From assembly GCF_000621505.1 (NCBI RefSeq), contig NZ_KK211291.1, positions 47,997 through 111,996 on the forward strand: a stretch of 64,000 nucleotides of DNA. Direction: 5' to 3'. Position 1 is the stretch's first letter. Each line of letters begins with the position of its first letter. Position numbers and translations under genes: made by a program. Shown here piece after piece: positions 17,526-25,706 of the stretch. This DNA is from Ruminiclostridium cellobioparum DSM 1351 = ATCC 15832. GTDB lineage: Bacteria; Bacillota; Clostridia; Acetivibrionales; DSM-1351. The notes below the pieces were generated by a model that was not told where the DNA came from, did no database searches, and worked only from the letters and a program-made list of their open reading frames with translations.

Positions 17526-20500
17526 ATGGCGGAAAAATTGCCGGATTTATTTGACAAGTTGACAGAGAAATGGTTCATAAATACCCTCGGTTCACCCACT
17601 GCCGTTCAGCAGCAGGCCTGGCCGGCAATTGCCTCGGGCAGGCACACGCTGGTATCGGCACCGACAGGTACCGGTAAGACACTTACCGCATTTCTGGTAT
17701 TTATCGACAGACTGCTGGAACAGGCCCGGAGCGGTAATTTAAAACAGGAACTGCAGCTGATCTATATATCGCCGCTTAAATCACTTGCCGGTGATATACG
17801 TGAGAATCTCAAGCGCCCTCTGGACGGAATTCTTGAGGAACAGTTAAAAGCAGGTATCCCGTCAAAGGACACAGGAATTAGTGTCGGCATACGGACCGGT
17901 GACACCTCGCAAAAGGAAAGGAGCCGGATGAGCAAGACTCCTCCGCATATTCTGATTACCACTCCCGAATCCTTATATCTGATGCTGACAAGTAAATCCG
18001 GACAGAAAATTCTTGAAACGGCTAAAGCAATTATAATAGATGAACTGCATGCCCTCATTGATTCCAAACGGGGCGCCCATCTGATGTTGTCGGCTGCAAG
18101 ACTGGACAGGCTGTGCCGGCGGCCGCTTCAAAGGATTGGTCTGTCTGCCACCATTGAACCTCTGGATATTGCTGCCCGGTATTTGTCTCCCGACCCGGTT
18201 GCAGTTATTGCACCCAAAATGCAGAAGGAGATCCGGATTGCAGTGACAAGTCCCCTGTCGGACAAAAGAACTGTGATGAAAGACCCGGTTTGGCAGGAGC
18301 TTGCAAAAACGGTATATTCCTATTGCAGCGGTACGGGCAGCGCCATTGCCTTTGTAGAAGGGCGCGCTTATGCTGAAAAGCTGGCCTATTTTATAAACCA
18401 GCTGGGAGGAGAGGGTTTTGCCCGGACGCATCATGGCAGTTTATCCAAGGAACAGCGCTTTGAGGTTGAAAACTCACTTCGCAGCGGGGAACTGAGGCTC
18501 CTGTGTGCCACCTCCTCCATGGAGCTTGGAATAGATGTGGGCGATATAGATCAGGTATTCCAGATCGGCTGTCCCCGTTCCATCTCCAGTACCATGCAGA
18601 GGCTGGGCCGCGCCGGGCATAATCCAAACCGCATAAGCATCATGCACATGTTCCCCAGGGAAGCGGTGGAAGGGCTGTATTGCGGACTTACCGCAGAGGT
18701 GGCGCGAAATGGCGGTATCGAATACTCAAAGCCCCCCAGGCTCTGCTTTGACATCCTGGCCCAGCACCTTGTGTCCATGGCCTGCGGCGGAGGCTATGGG
18801 GTTGAGGAGGTCATGGAGCTGCTTTCCCGGGCTTTTCCCTTCCGTGATGTGAAGGTGGAGGATGTCCGGGAAATTCTGTGTATGCTTGCGGGGGATTACG
18901 AGCATGAGAGGGATATTCCCGTGCGCCCCAGAATCATTTATGACAGGCTCCATAATCACGTAACGGGGGATGCCTACAGCCGCATGCTGGCGGTCAGTGC
19001 CGGAGGAACCATTCCCGACAAAGGTTTATATACATGCAGGACCGAAAGCGGTGTCAAGCTGGGTGAGCTGGATGAAGAATTTGTCTTTGAAACCAGAATC
19101 GGCGACAGATTTCTCCTGGGCACCTTTGCCTGGAGGATCGTAAACATATCAAAGGACTCTGTAATCGTAACCCAGACCAATACGGCAGGTGCCAGACTGC
19201 CCTTTTGGCACGGTGAGATCAAAGGGCGGAGGCTGCGGACAGGCATTGCCTTTGGTGAACTGTTCCGAAGGCTTGCCGGTGCAGATGAGGCAGGCTCCAT
19301 GCTGAAAGAGCTTGAAAAAATGGGGCTGGACGAGCCGGCCGCAAAAAGTGCGGCGGATTTTCTGAAGCGGCAGCTGCAGAGCACAGGCATCCTTCCAGAC
19401 GACAGGACCATATTGATTGAACATTTTATGGATGAAAACAGCAACCATCAGATGATGGTGCATTCGGTATTCGGCCGTCAGGTGAATGAACCCCTGTCCC
19501 TTCTTGTGAAGGAAGCGGCAAACCGCCATATGGATACCACAATCAGCTGTGTGACCGACGATGACGGATTCCTCCTGTTTCCCTATAACGGCAGTCCCCT
19601 GCCAGAAGGTCTGCTTCAGGAGGTATCACCAACTGCCGCCATGCAGATAGTCACAGCATTACTTCCTGCAACACCTTTGTATAACATGAATTTCCGCTAT
19701 AACACTGCCCGGGCACTTTTAATGGGTGTGAGGAGCAGCAGGCGCCAGCCGCTGTGGGTACAGCGTATGAGAAGTGCGGAACTGCTTTCTTCACTGGTTG
19801 AGCAGGAAAAGCATCCCCTGATCCGGGAAACAAGGCGGGAATGTCTGGAGGATTACTGGGACCTGCAGGGAGTTGAATACATTCTGAATGGAATACGCTC
19901 CGGTGATATCCAGGTCCGTGAGATGTATCTCGATACGCCTTCTCCCATGTCCCTGCCGCTGAGACGCCAGACCGAAGCCGCAATGATGTATGATTATTCG
20001 CCCACACCGCAGAAAATACATCAGGCTGCGGCAGAGGCCTTAAAAGAGGCCGGGAAGATTAAGCCGGCGCCGGAGCAGCTGGCCCGTGTATCTGAACGTA
20101 CCAGGCTTCCGGAGGATGAGCAGCAGCTTCATTCCCTGCTGATGATAGAGGGTGATCTGACTGCCGGGGAGCTGGAAATACCGGTTGAATGGCTGGAAGC
20201 ACTTGCTGCCGCGGGACGTGTGAAATATATCGAGCCGGGCTTATGGATTGCCGCCGAGCAGGAGGAAGAATACTCGGATGCTCTGGAGGGAATAGTCACG
20301 GATGCCAGAAAGCGCCTGGTCCAGAGACTGCTGAGATACAGAGGGGCAAAATCAAGCGAACAGGTGGCAGAGAGGTACCTGTGGGCCGAGGAGGCTGCAC
20401 TTGAAATTCTCACTCTGCTCTGTTCACAGGGAAACGCGGTGGAGCAGGAGGGAATGTACTATCATTCGGGGCTTTATGACCGTGCCAGGAATGAAACTAT

Positions 20501-21662
20501 CAAAAGCCGGCGCAAGCAGGTAAGAACCCTTCCGGCAGAACGGTATGCCGCGCTGCTTGCCAGTCGCATGCTTATTTCGGCACCGGCGGCTGAACAACTG
20601 GAGGCCGCGCTTAAAACACTGGGCGATCAGCCGTATCCGGCCGAGGCCTGGGAGAACATCCTGCTGCCGGCACGCGTGGGGAATTACCGTCCGGAGTTTA
20701 TGGACACTGTTTTATCCGGGGGAAATACATTCTGGCAGCTCAGTCCCCAGGCCAGCCTCTGTTTTCACCAGACCGGAGACATCGACTGGGAGGCCGAGCT
20801 GTCTGGAACGGCCGAAACCCTGGAGGGAAGGGAAAAAATCATATATGATGCATTGTTAAAAAGCGGGGCCAGCTTTATGCAAAGACTTACCGGGCTGGTT
20901 GAAGGTTCGCCCTATGATACCCTGCTGGAGCTTGCAGCAAAAGGACTTGTGACCTCCGACAGTTTTATTCCGGTCCGGCAGTGGCTGGACAGGGATAAGC
21001 TGGAAAAGGGCACGGCCCGCCATAAAGTCAATGCCCGCATGAAGATGCTGACAACCGGGCGGTGGGAGGTTACCCGACCTCTAAAGCCTCTGACAACGGA
21101 ACAGCAGCTGGACCGCAGCTTCGACAGGGCGGTTGTACTCTGCCGTGAGACAATACGGGGGATTTCCTGGAGCACCGCCCTTGAGACACTTCGCATCTGG
21201 GAATATACCGGCCGGGTGCGCCGCGGGTACTTTATCGAAGGACTGTCGGGAATCCAGTTTATACGGGAGAAGGATTATGCCGGGACCATGCTGACACTGG
21301 AACAGCCCCGCCGACAGACAGTATGGCTGAATGCAATCGACCCGGCCCAGCCCTGGGGCAAATGCCTGCAGCATATGCCGGACAGGGCATTTCTGAATGT
21401 TGCCGGTACGGCTGTTGCATTGCGGGCAGGCATGCCGGTGGCCGTTCTGGAGCGCCAGGGCAGGACCTTGCGGGTATTTGAGCCGGATAGCGCCGCTGAA
21501 GCACTTGGAGTATTCGTACAGGATTATTCAAGGCGCAGGATATTTTCATCACAAAACCGTATTGTGATCAAGGATTATCCGGAGGAGGCCGCAGAAGCAC
21601 TCAGCAGTGCCGGCTTTGTTCACGAGCCCCAGGGTTACGTGGCATACCGGCCGTATAGATAA
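17526..21662 (+). CDS. lhr: Lhr-type DEAD/DEAH-box DNA helicase
   Basis: 1378 residues from ATG at 17526 (AAGGAG six bases before); an ATG 13 codons earlier has no such site. Helicase motifs in order: SAPTGTGKT (I, near residue 46), PESLYLML, DELH (II, near 172), GLSATI (III), SSMELGIDVG (V), QRLGRAGH (VI), followed by the winged-helix and beta-barrel core of the Lhr family and a long C-terminal extension. Lhr proteins are large ATP-dependent 3'-5' translocases acting on nucleic-acid duplexes and linked to DNA repair. The gene appears monocistronic and is more GC rich than average for the window. Confidence 0.93.
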   Translation: MAEKLPDLFDKLTEKWFINTLGSPTAVQQQAWPAIASGRHTLVSAPTGTGKTLTAFLVFIDRLLEQARSGNLKQELQLIYISPLKSLAGDIRENLKRPLDGILEEQLKAGIPSKDTGISVGIRTGDTSQKERSRMSKTPPHILITTPESLYLMLTSKSGQKILETAKAIIIDELHALIDSKRGAHLMLSAARLDRLCRRPLQRIGLSATIEPLDIAARYLSPDPVAVIAPKMQKEIRIAVTSPLSDKRTVMKDPVWQELAKTVYSYCSGTGSAIAFVEGRAYAEKLAYFINQLGGEGFARTHHGSLSKEQRFEVENSLRSGELRLLCATSSMELGIDVGDIDQVFQIGCPRSISSTMQRLGRAGHNPNRISIMHMFPREAVEGLYCGLTAEVARNGGIEYSKPPRLCFDILAQHLVSMACGGGYGVEEVMELLSRAFPFRDVKVEDVREILCMLAGDYEHERDIPVRPRIIYDRLHNHVTGDAYSRMLAVSAGGTIPDKGLYTCRTESGVKLGELDEEFVFETRIGDRFLLGTFAWRIVNISKDSVIVTQTNTAGARLPFWHGEIKGRRLRTGIAFGELFRRLAGADEAGSMLKELEKMGLDEPAAKSAADFLKRQLQSTGILPDDRTILIEHFMDENSNHQMMVHSVFGRQVNEPLSLLVKEAANRHMDTTISCVTDDDGFLLFPYNGSPLPEGLLQEVSPTAAMQIVTALLPATPLYNMNFRYNTARALLMGVRSSRRQPLWVQRMRSAELLSSLVEQEKHPLIRETRRECLEDYWDLQGVEYILNGIRSGDIQVREMYLDTPSPMSLPLRRQTEAAMMYDYSPTPQKIHQAAAEALKEAGKIKPAPEQLARVSERTRLPEDEQQLHSLLMIEGDLTAGELEIPVEWLEALAAAGRVKYIEPGLWIAAEQEEEYSDALEGIVTDARKRLVQRLLRYRGAKSSEQVAERYLWAEEAALEILTLLCSQGNAVEQEGMYYHSGLYDRARNETIKSRRKQVRTLPAERYAALLASRMLISAPAAEQLEAALKTLGDQPYPAEAWENILLPARVGNYRPEFMDTVLSGGNTFWQLSPQASLCFHQTGDIDWEAELSGTAETLEGREKIIYDALLKSGASFMQRLTGLVEGSPYDTLLELAAKGLVTSDSFIPVRQWLDRDKLEKGTARHKVNARMKMLTTGRWEVTRPLKPLTTEQQLDRSFDRAVVLCRETIRGISWSTALETLRIWEYTGRVRRGYFIEGLSGIQFIREKDYAGTMLTLEQPRRQTVWLNAIDPAQPWGKCLQHMPDRAFLNVAGTAVALRAGMPVAVLERQGRTLRVFEPDSAAEALGVFVQDYSRRRIFSSQNRIVIKDYPEEAAEALSSAGFVHEPQGYVAYRPYR

Positions 21663-21685
21663 ATGTTTTTTAACCCTGGAAACAA

Positions 21686-21750
21686 TGCTATAATGTGTTA
21701 TAAAAATATCCTACCCTCTATTGACAATGTACTTTGTCAATAGAGGGTAG
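21686..21750 (+). promoter_or_regulatory. Extended -10 promoter followed by a perfect 17-bp palindrome
   Basis: TGCTATAAT (21686-21694) is an extended -10. About 17 bases after it, 21711-21727 is exactly complementary to 21734-21750 around a 6-base loop. The arm contains TTGACAA and CTACCCTC. In RNA this is a strong hairpin that ends 20 bases before the start of the ABC ATPase gene; in DNA it could be an operator. Confidence 0.7.
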
Positions 21751-21769
21751 GTATAAGGAATTAAAATAT

Positions 21770-22504
21770 ATGAAAGATTTTATTATAATGGATCGGGTAT
21801 TCTTCTCCTATGGAAATCGGGAGATACTCAGCAATGTTCACCTGACACTGGAAGCTGGAAGTTCTTACGCTTTGATCGGTAAGTCGGGGTCGGGGAAAAG
21901 TACCATTCTGAACCTCATTGCAGGATTTTTAAAGCCTGACGGGGGAACAGTGACCGTCAATGGGGCGGAGGTCAGGGCTCCCAGGAGTGAAACTGCCTTC
22001 CTGTTTCAGGATTTGGGGCTGTTTCCCTGGCAGACCGTAGAGGATGCAGTTTCAATGCCGTTGAAAATAAAGGGACGGACAGACAGGCTGGAGGCTGCCG
22101 TAATGGAGCTGCTTGTTGAGATGCGGCTGGAAGGCCATAAGGACAAGTATCCGCAGGAACTGAGCGGAGGCGAGCGGCAGCGGGTGGCTCTGGCAAGGAC
22201 TTTGATCGGAGAACCGGATCTGCTCCTGATGGATGAACCCACCTCTGCACTTGATGCAATGACAAAGGAGGAGCTGCAGGGCATAATAATAAGAGAACAG
22301 CAAAAACGGACGGCGACACTGCTGTTTGTCACCCATGATATTGAAGAGGCCGTTATGCTGGGACAGCACATTCTTCTCATGAACGTGGACGGAACTGTCT
22401 CACAGCTGGACAACCCCTATTATTCGGTAAAGAACGCGAGAGAAGAGCTGGGCTTCTATGACCAGTGCATCAGGCTCAGAAAGCTGCTAAAGATGGAGAT
22501 GTGA
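21770..22504 (+). CDS. NitT/TauT-family ABC transporter ATP-binding protein
   Basis: 244 residues from ATG at 21770 (AAGGA about ten bases before). Walker A GKSGSGKST, Q-loop FLFQDLGLFPWQTVEDAV, signature LSGGERQRV, Walker [16 protein letters not shown]-loop VTHDIEEAV. The 'FPWQTV' Q-loop is typical of SsuB/TauB/ThiZ-type proteins that import nitrate, sulfonates or pyrimidine precursors. It ends just before the permease gene. Confidence 0.92.
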   Translation: MKDFIIMDRVFFSYGNREILSNVHLTLEAGSSYALIGKSGSGKSTILNLIAGFLKPDGGTVTVNGAEVRAPRSETAFLFQDLGLFPWQTVEDAVSMPLKIKGRTDRLEAAVMELLVEMRLEGHKDKYPQELSGGERQRVALARTLIGEPDLLLMDEPTSALDAMTKEELQGIIIREQQKRTATLLFVTHDIEEAVMLGQHILLMNVDGTVSQLDNPYYSVKNAREELGFYDQCIRLRKLLKMEM

Positions 22505-22506
22505 CC

Positions 22507-23259
22507 ATGAAGGACATAAAAAGATTAACTCAGAGCCAGCTGGCAGGTTTTTTAAGCTTTCTCATCCTTTGGGAGCTTCTTCACCTGCTTTTGAAAACCC
22601 GCACCATCCCTTCTCCGGTTGAAACTGTGGACTATATTCTGACAGTACCCGGCCAATTGCTCAGACACTGTGCCGCCAGCATACTAAGAGTGGCCGCAGC
22701 TGTGGTTGTTTCCATGCTTCTTGGGGTTCCGGCAGGGATTGTTCTCGGCGTGAATAAAACCTGTAAGAGATTGTTCTCGCCTTTGCTGTACTTCATCTAT
22801 CCCGTGCCCAAGGTTGCCTTTCTGCCGGTTTTCATGCTGTTGTTCGGCCTTGGAAATACGTCCAAGATAATTCTGGTGATTTTTATTATCATATTCCAGA
22901 TCATACTGTCGGTTCGGGATGGAGTGGAGCACATTCCTCCGTTGTATTTCAAGGTGATGGAGAGCTTCTGTGCACCGGCGGGCCGGAAGTACCGGTATCT
23001 GATCCTGCCGGCAATCCTCCCTCATATATTCGGAGGATTGCGGATAAGTATCGGAATATCGCTGGCTTCACTATTTTTTGCCGAGAATTATGCAACGGTA
23101 TACGGGATCGGCTATTACATCCTGAGCGCATGGACAAAGATGGATTATGTGCAGATGTTCAGCGGCATTCTGGCCCTTGGCCTTGTGGGAATAGTGCTTT
23201 TTAAGCTGCTGGACCGGCTGGAAGCAGCCTGTGTTCCCTGGCTGAAGCGTATGAAATAA
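22507..23259 (+). CDS. NitT/TauT-family ABC transporter permease
   Basis: 251 residues from ATG at 22507, two bases after the stop of the ATPase gene; GGAGATG is the ribosome site. Six hydrophobic segments; the EAA-type loop is VMESFCAPAGRKYRYLILPAILPHIFGGLRISIGIS. It is transcribed with the ATPase and lies tail-to-tail with a matching binding-protein gene at 23621. Confidence 0.92.
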   Translation: MKDIKRLTQSQLAGFLSFLILWELLHLLLKTRTIPSPVETVDYILTVPGQLLRHCAASILRVAAAVVVSMLLGVPAGIVLGVNKTCKRLFSPLLYFIYPVPKVAFLPVFMLLFGLGNTSKIILVIFIIIFQIILSVRDGVEHIPPLYFKVMESFCAPAGRKYRYLILPAILPHIFGGLRISIGISLASLFFAENYATVYGIGYYILSAWTKMDYVQMFSGILALGLVGIVLFKLLDRLEAACVPWLKRMK

Positions 23260-23310
23260 CGTGCTGTACTGATTGAAGTAACTCTCAACTTTGTGGTTAG
23301 GAAGTTATGC

Positions 23311-23583
23311 TGATTATACCGGCACGCGAGTGCAACTTCAAGCAATGGATGGCACGGTAAAAAGTGCTTGCTGAAATTTGTAGGTAAACAACAAGTATTT
23401 TAGCCGACAAAGTGACAGGAGGTCACTTTGAGCAGCACGCGAGACCCGGATGGTCGAGTCGCTGCGACGGCAAGAAAATACTTGTTGTGAACCGTACTAT
23501 TTCAAGTAAGCGCTTTGTGTGCAGCCATTGATTGAAGTTAGCACGGAAGTACCGATATAATCAATAGAATTTTTACTGGTAAT
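23311..23583 (+). repeat. Palindromic intergenic element, full copy
   Basis: Fills the gap between two convergent genes. The left half (from 23311) and the reverse complement of the right half (from about 23567) align over about 95 bases. Perfect inner pairs include 23389-23402 with 23475-23488 (ACAACAAGTATTTT). Near the ends are two small stems with GNRA loops on the plus strand: GCAC-GCGA-GTGC (23322-23333) and GCAC-GGAA-GTAC (23541-23552, one weak pair). The centre has an AAAGTGAC/GTCACTTT hairpin (23409-23429) and a GCGA/TCGC plus GACC/GGTC hairpin (23439-23462). No ORF was recognised. The remainder of 23260-23620 holds nothing else clear. Confidence 0.8.
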
Positions 23584-23620
23584 ATTGGTTAACCAATTAG
23601 TACAACACGTTAAGTTAATA

Positions 23621-24592
23621 CTATTTTATAAACGAGAAGTCGGTTAATTCACCATAGGTATAGAGCTTGCCTGTCAATCCCTTGTCTTTAGTCCATTTAA
23701 TGATATTATCAAACTGGTCTTCACTGATGGTTCCTGCATGCGTGAACTTCCCGGACAGGTTAGAGAGGTAATCTCCGATTGCTTCGGGAAACTGGTAATT
23801 TTTCAGGATGGCGCTGTATTCCTTCACATCGGTGTCGTTCATGTAATCAATGGCCTTGTTGTAAGCCTGATAGAATCTTTTTATGTCCCCGGGACGGTCG
23901 GAAATCACGGCATCTGTGAACAGCAGGGTACCGCCTTTGATTCCTGCTTTTTTTGAACTTCCCAGCAGATGCGCACCCTGTTTTACAAGCATGCCTGCCT
24001 GCGGTTCGGTATAAACGACTCCGTCAATCTGATCGGACATGAGAGCTTCGGCTCTTCCCGCAAAGGAAGGTATTTCAACGATCTGATAATCAAATCCGTC
24101 TTTTTCCGCAAACTGGTCCATGATATATTCCAGGAGAAAGTTCCGTACAAGAGAAATCCGTTTGCCCTTTAACTCTTCCATTTTCTCAATTTTGGAACCG
24201 GGGGAGGATAATATTTTAAAGTCTTCACTGATATCCGATGTGATTTTCATGGCAATACCCTTATCTACAAAGGCTGCGCCGGTCATGACATCGCCTATGG
24301 CCCCATCCAGCTCTTTGGCTTGAACCGCTACATTACGGTCATTTGGAGAAGAAAAGGACTTGATGGATACCTTTAGTCCGGTCTGGTCAAAGAAGCCCTT
24401 TTCCTTTGCAAGAATGATGGGAATGGCCGACTCGGCAGGCAGGATGCCTACTTTCAATTCCTGCCCGCTTGGTGCTTGACTGCCGGTGACCGAGGGTTCG
24501 GATGGATTTCCGGCATTATTGCCGGCTTTCGAGCATGAGGGCATGAATAGAATTCCTATTAATAATGCGAATATTATGACTGATTTTTTCAT
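23621..24592 (-). CDS. NitT/TauT- or NMT1-type ABC substrate-binding lipoprotein
   Basis: 323 residues. Lipobox FMPSCSK after a short hydrophobic N-terminus. The body has LKVGILPAESAIPIILAKEKGFFDQTGLKVSIKSF, DGAIGDVMTGAAF, VRNFLLEYIMDQF and DGVVYTEPQAGML, the pattern of the NMT1/SsuA family that binds sulfonates, nitrate or thiamine precursors. It is the likely partner of the ATPase and permease at 21770-23259, yet it is on the other strand and separated from them by the palindromic element; normally these genes are in one operon. It may instead be cotranscribed with the CE4 gene 90 bases upstream. Confidence 0.9.
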   Translation of the reverse strand: MKKSVIIFALLIGILFMPSCSKAGNNAGNPSEPSVTGSQAPSGQELKVGILPAESAIPIILAKEKGFFDQTGLKVSIKSFSSPNDRNVAVQAKELDGAIGDVMTGAAFVDKGIAMKITSDISEDFKILSSPGSKIEKMEELKGKRISLVRNFLLEYIMDQFAEKDGFDYQIVEIPSFAGRAEALMSDQIDGVVYTEPQAGMLVKQGAHLLGSSKKAGIKGGTLLFTDAVISDRPGDIKRFYQAYNKAIDYMNDTDVKEYSAILKNYQFPEAIGDYLSNLSGKFTHAGTISEDQFDNIIKWTKDKGLTGKLYTYGELTDFSFIK

Positions 24593-24682
24593 ATTTTATG
24601 TTCCTCTCTTTTATTTATATTAATGATTAATGTTTAATGTTATATCCGCAGCTTCAACTTTGATGCGGCCGGGGGGCTTCCG

Positions 24683-25432
24683 TCACCCTGTGATGCCTCT
24701 GAAGGTTTCCATATCCATGGAATAGGGGATGACATTCCGCTTGAGAAGCAGCGGAGGGGTATCCTTGGTATTACTGCCGCCCTCAGTGGTAAAAGCAAGC
24801 TTGAACCCTTTATTTTTCAGCAGGGCCACATTCAGATCGGAATACAGGCCGAAGGGATATGCAAAAACATCCTTTGCACCCACGAGAGGACTGGCATTGC
24901 AGCGGTCCAGGTCTTCGGAGGTTTTCTCCTGATCTGCTTCCAGCATCCTGCTGACTGTGGTTCCGGTTCTGGTGTGAAATTGGTCGGTATGGTTTGCATA
25001 TTCAAAAATATCGGACATTTCCTCCAGTTCTTTTACGGTAAGACAAATGGATTTCTCCGGATCGAAAGGTTTTCTTTGTGTATTGAGCCAGCCGGTAACC
25101 ACAAAGGCAACGGCATGAAACCCATACTTTTTTAATGTGGGATATGCGTAAAGTCCCATTGACTGGTAGCAGTCGTCAAAGGTAAGCAATACGGATTTTT
25201 CCGGCAGTCCGGCTCCCCTGTAATAATAATCTTTTATTTCAGAGAGTGTTAAAGTATGAAAGCCGTTTTCATGCAAATACTCCATCTGGGCGAGGAAATT
25301 CTCCAGGTTGATGAAGAGCGGAGAGGGCAAATTGTCCCTGTAATCCTGCTTCACCTCAATTGGCGAGGCCTGTTCCGGACGGTGCATCCGGCTCTCCCGG
25401 ATTTCGTGGTATAGTAAGGTGGTGAATGGCAT
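24683..25432 (-). CDS. Polysaccharide deacetylase family protein (CE4), cytoplasmic form
   Basis: 250 residues from ATG at 25432, with AGGAG six bases before; an ATG ten codons earlier has no ribosome site. Motifs: LLYHEI near the N-terminus, LLTFDDCYQS (the metal/base Asp pair, with Cys in place of Gly-Pro), YANHTDQFH, FAYPFG and LAFTTEGG. This is the IcaB/PgaB-like branch of CE4 with LLYHxI and AYPxG. No signal peptide or lipobox was found, which is unusual for the branch. Confidence 0.85.
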   Translation of the reverse strand: MPFTTLLYHEIRESRMHRPEQASPIEVKQDYRDNLPSPLFINLENFLAQMEYLHENGFHTLTLSEIKDYYYRGAGLPEKSVLLTFDDCYQSMGLYAYPTLKKYGFHAVAFVVTGWLNTQRKPFDPEKSICLTVKELEEMSDIFEYANHTDQFHTRTGTTVSRMLEADQEKTSEDLDRCNASPLVGAKDVFAYPFGLYSDLNVALLKNKGFKLAFTTEGGSNTKDTPPLLLKRNVIPYSMDMETFRGITG

Positions 25433-25611
25433 AGTATTCTCCTGTCTGTTTTTTGACTTCATTTTTACTTTATAATTATATTTTAAAACTAATTATAAAA
25501 TATATCACAGAATTTTGTTAACGGGTATGAAAATTAATAATATCTGTCATATGTGGCTAACTCCGGTATGTTGACTTTAAGGCTGCGAATCTGGCTAATA
25601 TTGTCGAAATA

Positions 25612-25657
25612 TGTTATAATAGCAGAACCAAGAGGTTGATCTTCAGCCTCATTGGTT
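25612..25657 (+). promoter_or_regulatory. Extended -10 promoter and leader hairpin of the GGDEF gene
   Basis: TGTTATAAT (25612-25620) is an extended -10. A nested hairpin follows at once: AACCAA (25626-25631) with TTGGTT (25652-25657), and inside it GGTTGA with TCAGCC. Transcription would begin at the foot of the hairpin. No known c-di-GMP riboswitch was recognised. Confidence 0.45.
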
Positions 25658-25706
25658 GACTTCTTCCCCCATAATCTCAAGGAAATATACGATTAAGGAG
25701 GCACAT

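Noticed and set aside
23409-23429. AAAGTGAC/GTCACTTT hairpin, considered as a terminator
   Set aside because: No U-tract on either strand; it is the central part of the palindromic element.
25612-25706. Possible c-di-GMP riboswitch before the GGDEF gene
   Set aside because: A nested hairpin is present, but none of the conserved GEMM tetraloop/receptor sequence could be found.
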